Below, one piece after another: positions 1-10,430 of a stretch of DNA of 64,000 nt. The number at the start of each line of letters is the position of its first letter. Positions within the stretch are counted from its first letter, which is position 1. The notes beneath the pieces were generated by a model, which did no database searches, had not been told where the DNA came from, and saw only the letters and a list, made by a program, of their open reading frames with translations. The position numbers and the translations under genes were made by a program. This stretch comes from Ampelomyces quisqualis (lineage: Eukaryota; Ascomycota; Dothideomycetes; Pleosporales; Phaeosphaeriaceae). Where the stretch lies: the NCBI GenBank assembly GCA_018398575.1, contig JAGTXZ010000011.1, forward strand, positions 1,922,001 to 1,986,000, in the 5' to 3' direction.

Positions 1-3000
1 TTAGGATAGAAATAAGATAGCGTAGAAATAGCTAGAAGTAAGGCTTTAATCTAATTAAAAGCCTGTTAGCAGTTTATAGTCTAATCAAACAGTATAGCAG
101 AACTTTAAAGCTTTATAATTAGTTTAGCTACACAGAAGAAATCCTTAATAAATTATTAATAGAAACTAGCAAAACTAAGAAATAACTTAACGCTAGTAAC
201 TATAGTAGGTTTAGCCTAGTTTTAGAGTGCTTCTACCTTGTTAGAGTTAACTTTAGTGCTCTAGTTTGTTAAAACGTAACCTAGATACTTTGTATAAGTT
301 ATATAGAATTTACTTTTCTAAATGTCTACTTAGAGTCCTGTAGTACATAGGCGCTCTAGAACCTTTTAGACGTGTTCCTAATGTAAGTTTATATCCTTAG
401 AGTAGATTAGAATGTTATTAAGATACGCAATACAGAAATTGTTAAGATAATTAATTAGTATATTATTTATGTAGCGTTAATACGTAGCTAGCCTATTGCA
501 CAAGCTAAAAGAGAGAACCTTACACTTATATATACTATAATAGGTCCAAAAGGTAGTATACTCTTTAGAGTTAAAATTTATACAAATTTTGTTAAAAGCA
601 GCCTAGATGTTAAACTTAGTAAAGATCTTAGCCTTAGAGGAGCGTAATAGCAGCTTATTAATACAAAAGATTAGATAGACGTCCTTGCGCGTAAGGGCAT
701 TAATCTTCTAGTAGTCTACATAGATGCGTATATCTCTATTTAGTTTGCGTATATAAAGGATAAGTAAAGTAAAAGGACTTTAGCTAGCCTTAATAAAACC
801 CTTCTAAAGGTATTTCTAGACGTAGGCCTTAGTAGCTTTAAGCTCTTTCTAGTTTTACTTATATAGGAAACTAAACGCATTTAGTAATAGTTCTTTAAGA
901 ACAATCTTATAATTATATAGACAATAAAGAGGTAATTAATTAGCTGCTAACTTACTAAATATATTCTAATACTAGGAGTAACAGGCAGGTAATCTTTTAT
1001 CTAATTAGCTTTAATTGTCTGCGTTATCCTTAAAGGCAAGGATCCTATTAATCTTATAGAGGCTTGTTGTAAAGAACTTGTTTTAGAGCTTCTTTATAAT
1101 AAAGTAAAATACATTAGCAGAAATAAGAGTAATATAGGTAGTTAGAGGGGGTTTAGACTCTAAGCAGTTTTGCTTAGTTAGAGTATAAGAGATCTCTAAG
1201 ATTTTTTAGGCTAATAGGAGCTTTAAGCATCTCTTAATACAATAAATAGAAGAAGAGGAATAGTAAAGACTGTTTTAGATATAATAGTCTTCTTTTTCCT
1301 ATAGAGCGTTGCGTTGTTGCATATTAAGATAGACAGTAGCTAGCACTATAGCTTAATATAGAATAGTAGGAATAGGAGGTAAAGGATTGTATAAACAGGG
1401 GTACTTAGATAGCTAAATAAACTGTAACCTATCTGTGTCTAATTAAATCTTAAATTGTTTTAACTATTAGAGGCTAAGTATATAATCCTAAGACCTAAGA
1501 TTAAAGATAAGGAATAGACAGTTTAAAATCTTTTAGCTATTAATATTTAAGTGTAGTTAAATATATTAAGTAACTAAAGAAGTAATCTAATTCTTAAAGC
1601 TGCGTACCTAAACCTAGAAGGAGAGCTTCTAGATAGGTTGCTGCAAGGCTTTAAAAACAGATAAGACAATTTGTAAATTTAAAAATAGAAAACCTTAAGC
1701 ACTAGTGTTAATAAGAGTATTAAGGCGTAAGCTAAGGCCTTAGTTATAAAGAAGCGTAAGTATAAGAAAATAAGAACTGCAAAATAAATAAGAAAGGTTA
1801 AGGTAGAATAGATTATAACAGCTTAGGCCTAAAGAAGAGTGTTCTTCTAGGCGCTTCTATTTCCTATACAATACACCTCCTAATTAGGTTGCTCTTAAGC
1901 ATCTTTATACTTATCTACTTCTATAGCTTTAATCTAACGTATACAAGGCTTTATATAGTTACTAAAGTAGTGTCTTAGCTTACTGCAATTGTAACAACTA
2001 CTAAAGGTCTTTTGTTATTCTAGCTTAAGGGTCTTTGTAAGAAGACGTACTGTTATAGATTAATAGACTAGCGTAGAATTTATTAGAGTGCTAGTAGTAG
2101 TAGTCTAATTTAGCTCTAAATTTTGTTATAAGGCTAACCTAATTAGTAACCTAGCAGCAGCTAGTGTTATACTTAGTGTAAGGTTGTTCTTCTGCTCTAT
2201 ATTGTATGCAGTAAAGTATTCTACTATCTAATTAAATAAGTTTTTCTATTAGTGCCTAAATCCTAGGTTAGAGGCTTGCAACCCTAGCGTAATCTTAGTC
2301 TATAAGTAGTAAAACTACTCTAAAGAGAGTATTTGTCTCTTAACTACAGAACTTAGAAACCTAGCTTTAAACAAGAGGAACGTTTCTTTCTTAGTTATCT
2401 GTATTTAATTAAAAGCTGCTTAGCTTTTAGCTACCTTGTTACCTGTAATAAAGTAAGACTTAAGTAGCCTAATTATTTGCTTAGCGTTCTAAAATTGCTC
2501 TTAATTAGTATCTAATAAATATTGTAGCTTAAGATAGCTCTTAGCTAATCCTATAGTGTAGCCCTATACTAAGGCTATACGTTGTCTTTTAGTCTAATAG
2601 TAATCTAAGTTAATCTTAAGTTAATCTTAGATAGAGGCCTGCTATTAGTAGAAAGTAGAATCTTTTCTATTACTAAGATTATCTATATTAGGCGTTTTCT
2701 CAGATTATTAAAGTTAGCAAGAGCCTTTATAGTAATATAAGTACTTAGATATAGAGCTGTTAGATAAATAGTAGGGTGCAGAATTGTTCTAGAGTAATTT
2801 AGTAGTAGGTAGAGGCTTGTCTAGTCCTATTAACAGAGTTAGTTCTTTCTTAAGAGAATTAATTTCTGCTAAAGCTTATTTTAAATCTTGTTATAATTAA
2901 TTAACTTCTATTTAGGCAGAGGTTAGATTAAGTGCAGCTCTAGGCTAAGAGAGTTCTTTAGTGTCTATCTTTTTTGCTTTAGCACTCTGTTGCTAGGTTG

Positions 3001-3651
3001 TTACAGTTAATATAGAGTTGTCTTAAAAGAAGGCTCCTAGGGTTAGTTCTTTAGGGGGAGTTATTAGCGTTGCCTCTAATACTCTTAGGTTATTAATAGT
3101 CTCTAAGTTTCTATTGTAGCGCTAAACGCAACTTTTCTAAAGTAATCTTAACTGTTATGTTAATAAGAAGATCTAAACCTAAAGGCTTTAGCTATTAGAA
3201 GATCTAAGAGATCTTAACTGTGTTTAATAGATTTAAGGTTGTAAATAGATCTAATTTAGATAGAGTTCTAGACGTTTTAACGCAATCTTTTTAAAAGTAA
3301 ATTGCAATATTATATAAATACTATTACTAGTAGGACAAAGTTTCTCTTATAATGTAACAACGCAGGTAGGTACAGCTATTAGAATTAAATTAGATACGTA
3401 TTAGAGGCATATAGAAGTGCGTATTGTATTAGAGATTCTAGATTAGCTATATACTTATAGGTCTTGTACAGAAGGACAAGAGAAACTTGTCCTCTATCTA
3501 TGCTATAGGCTTATATTTATAGTAGGCGTAGCAGCTGAGTTAGAGCGCTATTAGAGCGCTTTTAGTTCTAATCTGCTAGCTCTCTACATAATCTGTTACT
3601 AAGCCTTTATAAGGTATTAGATGTAATATGTGTTTGCATGTGCTTGTTACA
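1..3651 (-). mobile_element. Family A chromovirus (copy A1), cut by window edge
   Basis: RIP-degraded Ty3/Gypsy element on the minus strand. Its 5' LTR is at 3353-3651, gag lies to the left of that, and pol runs off the window start. The sequence matches copy D (about 52614-57136) along its length and copy A2 (23098-30213) in reverse. On the minus strand the gag zinc knuckle at 1955-1996 keeps three of its four ligands (Cys, Cys, His); the last Cys codon reads TAT. The RT active site near 410-440 reads Tyr-Leu-Asn-Asn instead of YxDD. Stops are TAG/TAA and no frame is intact, so this copy cannot move by itself. Confidence 0.85.
3353..3651 (-). repeat. LTR of family A (A1, 5' LTR on minus strand)
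   Basis: 299-bp repeat with TGTAAC and GTTACA ends. It matches the LTRs at 23098, 29915, 35530 and 56837. Confidence 0.9.
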
Positions 3652-4911
3652 ATAGCTTACCTTACTTAATATTATTAAGCTATATTAATTTTTATCTATT
3701 TGTTTTATAATATTTAGATATATAGATATAAAAACTTCTACCTAGTTATTAATTATTAGATTAGTAGTTTTTCTAAGTTATAGAAAACTTTAGAAAAGCT
3801 TTTGTTCCTCTAGACTTTAGATAGAATTCTATAAGATTATTATTAATATAGATAGCTTCTTTAATAAGGCCTCTAAGGTCTTTAACAGTAGCGCTTAAGC
3901 GTATAAGTTTAATCTTAACTTTAGCCTTAAGTTCTTATTTAAATATTTATATAAGAGCTTTATTATTCTACTCTAATTAAATAGAATAGTATTAAAACAA
4001 GTTAGTGTTATTACCTATAGGGCCTATTTGCTTAAGGCGTTAAATCTTACTTTTAGTAATAACTAGTTTGTTAGAGATAGTAAAGTCCTTATAAAGTTCT
4101 TTTTTAAAGATAGTAAAGATTTCAAAGGTATTTACTATTAAGCTAGTTTTATTAAAGTAGCTTTTAAGCTAAAGTATACTCTGTTACTATATTTTACTAT
4201 ATATATAGCTAATTATAAGTATAGCCTTATTTTCTTCTATTACACTATCTTTTATATAAAAGTAGATTTTATACTTAAAAAGCTATAACTTAAGTTAGTT
4301 TTAATTATTATAAAAGATATCTATTTTAGTAATCTTACTACTAAATATATAAGTTAGGTAGATAGTATCTAGAGTATCTATAGATATATTACTTACTATA
4401 AGAGTGTTTTAAGTATAAAGGCCTATAAAGTAAAAAGAATATCTCTAATATTTAAGGCTCTATAGTTAGTTTTCCAGGATAAGTAAAAATAATAGATAAA
4501 AGAAATTTCTTTTTTTATAAGAAGTAAACTACTTAATAAGCAAGAAGAGTTCTTAGTTTAATAAGAAGTAAACTACCTAAAAAGTAAAAGAGGTAACTAA
4601 GTAGTATAAATTAATCTTAGTACTAGAAAAAGCTATATAAGAGTATAAATACTAAGTTAAATATAATAATTTAGAAGAGCTTATTATAGTTTCTATATAC
4701 TTAAGCCTTTTTATAGTTTTTATTATTCTTAATTATTATCTTTAATTCTTATAGTTTCCTGTCTTAAGAAATAGTAAGACTAAATAAAACTAATAAAAAG
4801 CTTATATAACGTTTTGCTTAGAGTGCTATAACCTTGTATTAGGTCTAAATCCTATAACCTGATTCCTGTAAGTTTATAACAACCTGGGTTTCTTTTCTAT
4901 AGTTTGTAACA
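3652..4911 (-). mobile_element. Truncated C-related Gypsy fragment with 5' LTR
   Basis: Heavily RIPped minus-strand fragment made of an internal stretch (3652-4413) next to an LTR (about 4414-4911). The LTR matches the C' LTR at 18856-19311, including the U3 part unlike the C LTR. The fragment ends abruptly at the A1 LTR, so A1 probably landed in it. Inside the LTR a 33-bp unit is duplicated with period 44 (4517-4549 and 4561-4593). No frame can be assigned with confidence in the internal part. Confidence 0.6.
4414..4911 (-). repeat. LTR of C' type
   Basis: About 498 bp, ending in GTAACA at 4911. It aligns with 18856-19311 in the same orientation. It is the last recognisable repeat before the gene island. 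Confidence 0.6.
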
Positions 4912-5369
4912 TAATCTTTTTATCTAACTAGACTAGTAGTATTTTACTTTATATTATCTTGTGACAATCTAAGGAAAAAACTGTAATTAGATTAGGAAAA
5001 CTCTAAAGGAAAGAAGTTCTTAATCGAGTGGATCTAGATACTTGGGGAGATTGGACTGAACTGATCGGACTAATCGTTAGGTACATGCTCGCCATATTCT
5101 CACAAAAGCACAAACATAAAGATTATACACTAGAAGGATCTCTTCTACAGCGCAATTTCGGATGCCACTCGTGTGGGTGTATGTAGGGACCTGCAGTTGA
5201 GCGTGGACGATTGCCCGTGAATTTCGAGAGCTCACCGCCAAGCTAAGCCTAATCCCCGTGCACTAGCAGATTGCCGGAACAAGAGCTTCCGTATTCCGAT
5301 CCAACCACAAGTGCACCTTGACGCGAGCAACGCGACCGACACGAACTTCCTGCCACCAACGCGCCCGGC
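4912..5369 (+). promoter_or_regulatory. Island border and upstream region of the snRNP gene
   Basis: Composition changes from AT-rich (4912 to about 5020) to balanced sequence (about 5020 onward), marking the end of RIP. An inverted CCAAT (ATTGG) lies near 5050. No TATA box or other gene is evident. Only about 350 bp of unmutated sequence is left upstream of the start codon, so the promoter must be compact. Confidence 0.4.
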
Positions 5370-6271
5370 ATGGCCGAGAAGATGGAAGGCCTTCAGATGG
5401 GTGTAGACTCATCAAAGTATCCCGTGCCTATCGAAACGTAAGTTTGTGCACAGTGCAAGATAGGTCCGTTAGTGCTAACCGCAGGTGTAGAATTTATGTG
5501 AGTTGGCCACCGACAGAGTGCAGCACGCGCTCATATTGCACTCCATCGACGTGGTGCTGATAGCAGCAGGTCAACAATCTCGAAGAGCGTGTCAAAATTG
5601 ACACCATGAAGCAAGCGCTCACCAAGGTGTTCCAATATTATGGCCCAATACTCGACATCATCGCGAAGAGCAGTCTGAAACGCAAAGGCCAGGCATTCGT
5701 TGTATTTGACAGCGAGAAGTCAGCGCTAGAAGCCGTCGAGGAAATGAACGGGTTCGAGCTGTATGGCAAGGGTCTGAAGGTGTCCAGGGCCAAGACACAC
5801 AGCGACGAGACGGTCAAGCGAAAGGCGGCAGACATGTTCGACGAGCACAAGCGAAAGCGCCTGATGCTGAAAGGTAGGCCCTAGGCTATCATTGCCATGC
5901 AAGGCGAGCACTAACGATTGGCAGACTTCAAGCGCGCAGAGGAAGATGCGAAAGCGCAGGCCAACCCCGCAGTTACCACCGAAAAGCCTCGCGCTGCAAA
6001 GACAGGTGCTGCCGTTGTACCCGACGAGTATGTGCGGCCGAACAAGACGCTATTCCTGCAGAACATTCCGCGCGACGTTGACGAAGACGACCTCACGAAC
6101 ATATTCGAGCGCTTCGAAGGTTTCAAGGAAGTTCGCCTCGTTTCCGTCAGATCCGTGGCTTTTGCGGAATTCGAGAACGAGCAGTTTGCCATCACGGCAA
6201 AGGAGGCAACGGCGAACACACCGATTGGTGCTGAAGGCAAGCCCATGAAGGTTACATACCAGCGGCAGTAG
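5370..6271 (+). CDS. U1A/U2B''-type snRNP protein with two RRMs
   Basis: RNA-binding protein of the SNF family (U1A/U2B''), a component of U1/U2 snRNP in the nucleus. Proposed exons are 5370-5437, 5485-5497, 5570-5873 and 5925-6271, giving 243 aa. RRM1 spans about residues 25-103, with RNP2 IYVNNL (26-31) and RNP1 KGQAFVVF (66-73). A charged linker carries alternating Lys/Glu. RRM2 has LFLQNI (171-176) and SVAFAEF (205-211), and the protein ends in the family-typical MKVTYQRQ. Exon 2 is a 13-nt microexon required to rebuild RNP2: its codons supply the Ile-Tyr before Val-Asn-Asn-Leu. Introns start GTAAGT, GTGAGT and GTAGGC and end in CAG. The start is the first ATG in frame. Two RRMs favour the animal/filamentous-fungal form over short yeast Msl1, and U1A versus U2B'' cannot be settled here. 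It converges with vma8. Confidence 0.88.
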
Positions 6272-6631
6272 GTTACATCGCATGGATTTTTGCGTGTGGA
6301 TTTTTGAAACTACGATACCTCGTACAACTTCGGGACCGGCAAATAAGGGCGTGTTGCCTGGCTGCATATTTACATTCACTATAACACAATACTCATATCC
6401 AGCATAGGGAAGTTCCAATTGTGACTGCAGACGCGACAGCAGCATATGGAACGTACATACAGCCATACGTGGCACAGGCGCCTGCTTGGCCAATCTACTC
6501 TACCAACTACACGCAAGTCAGCGGCTACCGTCAGAAGCGTTTCGACAGCGGAGATGGAGATGGCTATTCCAACAGTCGTGGACCCCGCAACCCGGCCAAT
6601 GTCTACCCCTACTAGCAAGTGTAGGCACGTC
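6268..6631 (+). other. Convergent 3' region with possible alternative last exon
   Basis: Normal-composition sequence between the two stop codons. It contains an open frame that ends at TAG 6613-6615, only 16 bp before the vma8 stop. The frame encodes a Tyr/Pro/Asn-rich tail (ends NPANVYPY) with gene-like codons. A GTAGGT donor overlaps the snRNP stop codon at 6268. Joining it to an ATAG acceptor at 6407 keeps frame and would replace the final stop with about 70 extra residues encoded at 6408-6615. No perfect branch site is seen, and related proteins normally end at the upstream stop. It may instead be plain 3' UTR or a remnant exon. Confidence 0.3.
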
Positions 6632-7557
6632 TCAGAAGATGACGTCCTGGTTGTCCTCGTCGCCCAACAAATCTTTGCTCTCGGCTGTGTCTCCCGCTTC
6701 CGCGCTCTCTTCGGCGTTCTTCTTTTTTAGCCGGGCTGCTTCCTCGACTGCGGCGTCTCTCTGTTTTTTGCCAGAAACTTTCTTGAGGCGGTAGAATTCT
6801 TCGCGGTCGAGCTCGTCGAGCTCCGAGTTAATGTACTTGATTGTGTTTTCTGTTCGAGGGATGATGACATGCTCACTTATGGTTGTTAGTTGGCGAAAAG
6901 CAGGAGGCGTAGCGAATACCCACATAGCATTGACACGACGATTCACCACCTTGATGACCTCGTCCAATATGACAAAGGCGGTCTGCAGACTGGCCAATTC
7001 TACCAACGTCTCCACTGCTCTTGCATATGTCTCTCTGCACCTCTGCACCTGTTGACCTCCCTTGCCGAGACCTGTCAGCGCGAAGTCGTTGTTGCTCTCT
7101 GCCGTGTAGCTTTCGAACTGGGGGAGGAAGACACCGGACACGTTTTCCTGCTTCGTGCGTACGCGGAACCGCGCTTGCTTTGCGGACTCCTGGATCTGGT
7201 AGCCAATGTCGCCGCCCACGGCGTATGTGACTTCGGCAAGGGAGAATGCAGCGACCTGCATGACCCGGCCCATCTTGCGCTTGGCCTCGTCGATGCGGCG
7301 TGTGATTTCTCGAAAGCGTCTGGGGGGGGGGTGCGTCAGTCGGGCTTGACATGCGCAGCAACATGGCAGCCGCATACTTGGTCAGGGCCTCGCTCTTTCG
7401 CTTCAGCAGATCGTGGCCGGTCTGGGCGCCCTTGAGCTTGCTCTTCATCAGACTCAGCGACTGGCGCGTCGCGAAGACGGCCTCCCTGGCCTGGTGCAGG
7501 TGTTAGTTGGAGGCGCTGCATGTAACAGGAGCTATGACATACCCCCCCGCTGGACAT
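6632..7557 (-). CDS. vma8: V-type proton ATPase subunit D
   Basis: Central-stalk subunit D of the V1 sector. It turns with the rotor and couples ATP hydrolysis to proton pumping at vacuolar and endosomal membranes. Exons in transcript order are 7543-7557, 7378-7490, 6924-7319 and 6632-6875, giving 255 aa, close to yeast Vma8 (256). Hallmarks are MKSKLKGAQTGHDLLKRKSEALTK-type N-terminal helix, ITRRIDEAKRKM, VGGDIGYQIQESAK, and C-terminal helix AIEHVIIPRTENTIKYI followed by LDREEFYRLKKV. The tail is Glu/Lys/Asp-rich. Exon 1 codes only five residues. The third intron (6876-6923) is 48 nt with no stop; removing it joins Asn-Ala to Ile-Glu-His and restores the conserved helix. Intron 2 has a C10 tract just before its 3' splice site. 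It diverges from syf1 and converges with the snRNP gene. Confidence 0.95.
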
Positions 7558-7859
7558 GGCTGCTGCACAGGCGGCGGTGTGGGTGGGTGACAGTGGTGCT
7601 CAGAGAAGTCGCAAGACAATCGAACGAGGGCTGCAGGTAAGTGCACGGCCAAGATGCTCGGGTTGGGTTGGGGAGTGTCGCGCGACGTGATGCAGCGCCA
7701 CGTGACGTGACGCAGCTGCGACGGCGCTAGGGTGCATGCTCTCAGAACTTTACTGGCAACGCACCCCGACACCCGACGTCCGACACTCGATACTCCTTCA
7801 CCCCCTCCCGTCGCGACCGCTCCCGCCGCGTGCCCGCCCCTCGTGCGGGCTGTCCCACG
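7558..7859. promoter_or_regulatory. Shared divergent promoter of vma8 and syf1
   Basis: 302 bp between the two start codons. It contains a palindromic CACGTG (7699-7704) followed at once by TGACGTGACG, plus an upstream CGACGTGATG. These are bHLH (E-box) and bZIP/CRE-like half sites. The last 100 bp before syf1 is pyrimidine- and C-rich, as in many fungal 5' leaders. No TATA box is visible. Co-regulation is an inference from geometry only. Confidence 0.5.
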
Positions 7860-10430
7860 ATGCCCGGCGAACTCCTGCGCACCGTCACGGCGAGCCTCTC
7901 GCGGCCCTCGAAGCGCAAGATGGAGCGCGCCAGCAGCGACCTCCACCTCATCACCGACCAGGACGCCGCGTACGAGCAGGACATCCAGCGCAACCCCGGC
8001 AGCGTCAAGCCGTGGCTGGACTATGTGCGCTTCAAAAAGTCGCGCGGCAGCATCGTGGAGCAAGCCTTCGTCTTCGAGCGCGCCGTCGAGGTCCTCCCGC
8101 GCTCGTACAAGCTGTGGAAGCTCTACCTCGAGCTCCGGACGAAGCACCTCGCCAAGAAGAATCCCGCCCGCTTCGCGCCGCACTATGTCAAGGTCAACGC
8201 CCTGTTCGAGCGCGCCCTCGTGCTGCTGAACAAGATGCCGCGCATCTGGGACATGTACCTGCACTTCCTCATGCAGCAGCCGCTCGTCACCACGACTCGC
8301 CGCACCTTCGACCGCGCTCTACGCGCCCTGCCACTGACCCAGCACAACCGCATCTGGGCGCTCTACCGCCCGTTTGCAACCTCTGCGTCTGGCGAGACCG
8401 CCGTCAAGATTTGGCGGCGCTACATGCAGATCCATCCCGAGGACGCCGAGGACTTCATTGAGCTGCTCAAGGACATGCGCAAGTACACCGAAGCCGTCAA
8501 GAAGTACATGGAGATACTCAACAACCCGCGGTTCAAGAGCAAGGAAGCAAAGGGCCCCTTTCAGTTCTGGACCGAGATGATCGACCTCATAATCGACCAC
8601 GCAAAAGAAATTGACACAAGCCACGACAGCGGAGTTGACGTCGAGAAGATCATCCAGAGCGGCATACTCGCCTTCCCTGACCAGCGCGGCATACTCTGGG
8701 TGGGCCTGGCGCGGTATTGGATGCACAAGGGCGCATACGAAAAGGCACGTGACGTTTTCGAGGACGGTGTCACCACCGTCATGACTTTACGCGATTTCTC
8801 TATAGTTTTCGACACCTACGTCGAAGCTGAAGAGGCGATGATTGGCATCAAGCTCAACGAGGCGGCTGCTCGTTCCGAGAGGGCAAGACTGGACGAAGCC
8901 GCTGATGCCGACCTCGACATCCGCATGGTGCGATTCGAGTCTCTCATGCAGAGGAGACCGTTTCTGCTCAACGATGTCATGCTACGACAGAACCCCCACA
9001 ACGTCATTGAGTGGGAAAAGCGCGTCGCGCTCTGGGGCGACAACAAGAGAGAAGTGGTGCAAACTTATACCCATGCCATCGCCGCCATAAATCCGAAGAA
9101 AGCCATCGGCAAATTCCATGAACTGTGGGTCAATTACGCCAAGTTTTATGAGTCTGGCGGCAACCTGCAGAATGCTCGTGTCATCATGGAGAAAGCTGTC
9201 AAGGTGCCCTTCAAATCAGTGGCAGAGCTGGCCGAGATGTGGTGCGAATTCGCCGAGATGGAACTCCGCAACGAGAATTTCGACAAGGCTGTAGACATCA
9301 TGGCTAAAGCTACACAAGCACCTAAGCGCTCCAACGTGGACTATTTCGACGATTCGCTATTACCGCAACAGCGTGTTCACAAGAGCTGGAAACTTTGGAG
9401 CTTTTACGTCGACCTTGTGGAGAGTGTCAGTACACTGGAGGAGACTAAGAAGGTCTACGAGCGCATCTTTGAACTTCGTATCGCAACGCCACAGACAGTC
9501 GTCAACTATGCCAATCTTCTCGAAGAAAACAATTATTTCGAGGATTGCTTCAAGGTCTATGAAAGAGGCCTTGATCTTTTCAGCTACCCTGTTGCATTCG
9601 AGATCTGGAATCTATATCTCACAAAGGCTGTCGATCGCAAGATTGGTATGGAACGACTGAGAGACCTGTTCGAACAAGCCGTCGAGGACTGCCCACCAAA
9701 ATTCGCGAAAGTCCTGTACCTCATGTACGGAGCACTCGAAGAAGATCGGGGACTAGCACGACATGCCATGAGGATCTATGAGCGTGCCACTCGCGCTGTG
9801 GCAGATGAGGATCGCCTTGAGATGTTCAACTTCTACATCACCAAATCCGCGTCCAATTTTGGTCTCACATCAACACGTCCAATCTACGAGCGCGCCATTG
9901 GCGCGCTTCCGGATGGCGAAGCCAAAGACATGTGCCTAAGATTTGCAGAGATGGAGAGGCGACTAGGTGAAATTGACCGAGCAAGAGCAATTTATGGCCA
10001 CGCGAGTCAATTTTGCGATCCCAGGACAAGTCCAGAGTTCTGGAAGAAATGGGAATCTTTCGAAGTTCAACACGGAAACGAGGACACTTACAAAGAAATG
10101 CTTCGGATCAAACGGAGTGTCCAAGCTCAATACAAGTATGCTCTTGGCCAATTCAGCTATACACAGAGTACGTTGCTAACTTATCACAGCACCGATGTCA
10201 ACTTCATTGCATCACAAGCCGTTGCGCGTGGCTTGCAGAACGGCAATGGCGAGCACGCCGATGACGACTCAATCAACGGTGAAGATGCCATGGCCGCACT
10301 CGAACGAGAAGCACGCGCGCCTGTGGGCTTTGTCGCTGCCAGCACAGGACCCTTGGGTGGTAATGTCAAGCCCATTGAACCGCAAGGGGCGGCGAATCCT
10401 GATGTTATTGACCTTGATGATGACTTATGA
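7860..10430 (+). CDS. syf1: Pre-mRNA-splicing factor Syf1
   Basis: Scaffold protein of the Prp19/NineTeen complex (XAB2 orthologue), made of HAT/TPR helical repeats and acting in the activated spliceosome. Exons are 7860-10135 and 10190-10430, giving 838 aa, within the usual size for the family. Repeats run from about residue 35 to 740, seen as W-x2-Y/F and acidic-aromatic pairs (PWLDYVRF, LWKLYLEL, IWDMYLHF, LWVNYAKFYE, IWNLYLTKA). Diagnostic blocks include NPHNVIEWEKRV and LRIKRSVQAQY, followed after splicing by NTDVNFIASQ. The tail is acidic and ends VIDLDDDL. The 54-nt intron (10136-10189; GTATGC, GCTAAC, CACAG) is in frame with no stop, so unspliced translation adds 18 residues that break the conserved block. 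The first ATG (7860) is chosen; ATG 7920 is an alternative. The stop lies only about 165 bp from RIPped DNA. Confidence 0.95.
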   Translation: MPGELLRTVTASLSRPSKRKMERASSDLHLITDQDAAYEQDIQRNPGSVKPWLDYVRFKKSRGSIVEQAFVFERAVEVLPRSYKLWKLYLELRTKHLAKKNPARFAPHYVKVNALFERALVLLNKMPRIWDMYLHFLMQQPLVTTTRRTFDRALRALPLTQHNRIWALYRPFATSASGETAVKIWRRYMQIHPEDAEDFIELLKDMRKYTEAVKKYMEILNNPRFKSKEAKGPFQFWTEMIDLIIDHAKEIDTSHDSGVDVEKIIQSGILAFPDQRGILWVGLARYWMHKGAYEKARDVFEDGVTTVMTLRDFSIVFDTYVEAEEAMIGIKLNEAAARSERARLDEAADADLDIRMVRFESLMQRRPFLLNDVMLRQNPHNVIEWEKRVALWGDNKREVVQTYTHAIAAINPKKAIGKFHELWVNYAKFYESGGNLQNARVIMEKAVKVPFKSVAELAEMWCEFAEMELRNENFDKAVDIMAKATQAPKRSNVDYFDDSLLPQQRVHKSWKLWSFYVDLVESVSTLEETKKVYERIFELRIATPQTVVNYANLLEENNYFEDCFKVYERGLDLFSYPVAFEIWNLYLTKAVDRKIGMERLRDLFEQAVEDCPPKFAKVLYLMYGALEEDRGLARHAMRIYERATRAVADEDRLEMFNFYITKSASNFGLTSTRPIYERAIGALPDGEAKDMCLRFAEMERRLGEIDRARAIYGHASQFCDPRTSPEFWKKWESFEVQHGNEDTYKEMLRIKRSVQAQYKYALGQFSYTQSTLLTYHSTDVNFIASQAVARGLQNGNGEHADDDSINGEDAMAALEREARAPVGFVAASTGPLGGNVKPIEPQGAANPDVIDLDDDL

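Noticed and set aside
1..4911. AT-rich DNA as mitochondrial sequence or as a genome with reassigned TGA
   Set aside because: LTRs, TSDs and Gypsy domains show nuclear transposons, and TGA scarcity follows from RIP at TGA sites.
7830..7859. Longer syf1 N-terminus starting at GTG 7830
   Set aside because: Not an ATG; the in-frame ATG at 7860 is the reasonable nuclear start.
7503..8264. 253-codon minus-strand frame across the promoter and syf1 5' end
   Set aside because: GC-rich shadow of syf1 with no family pattern; it also covers the vma8 start.
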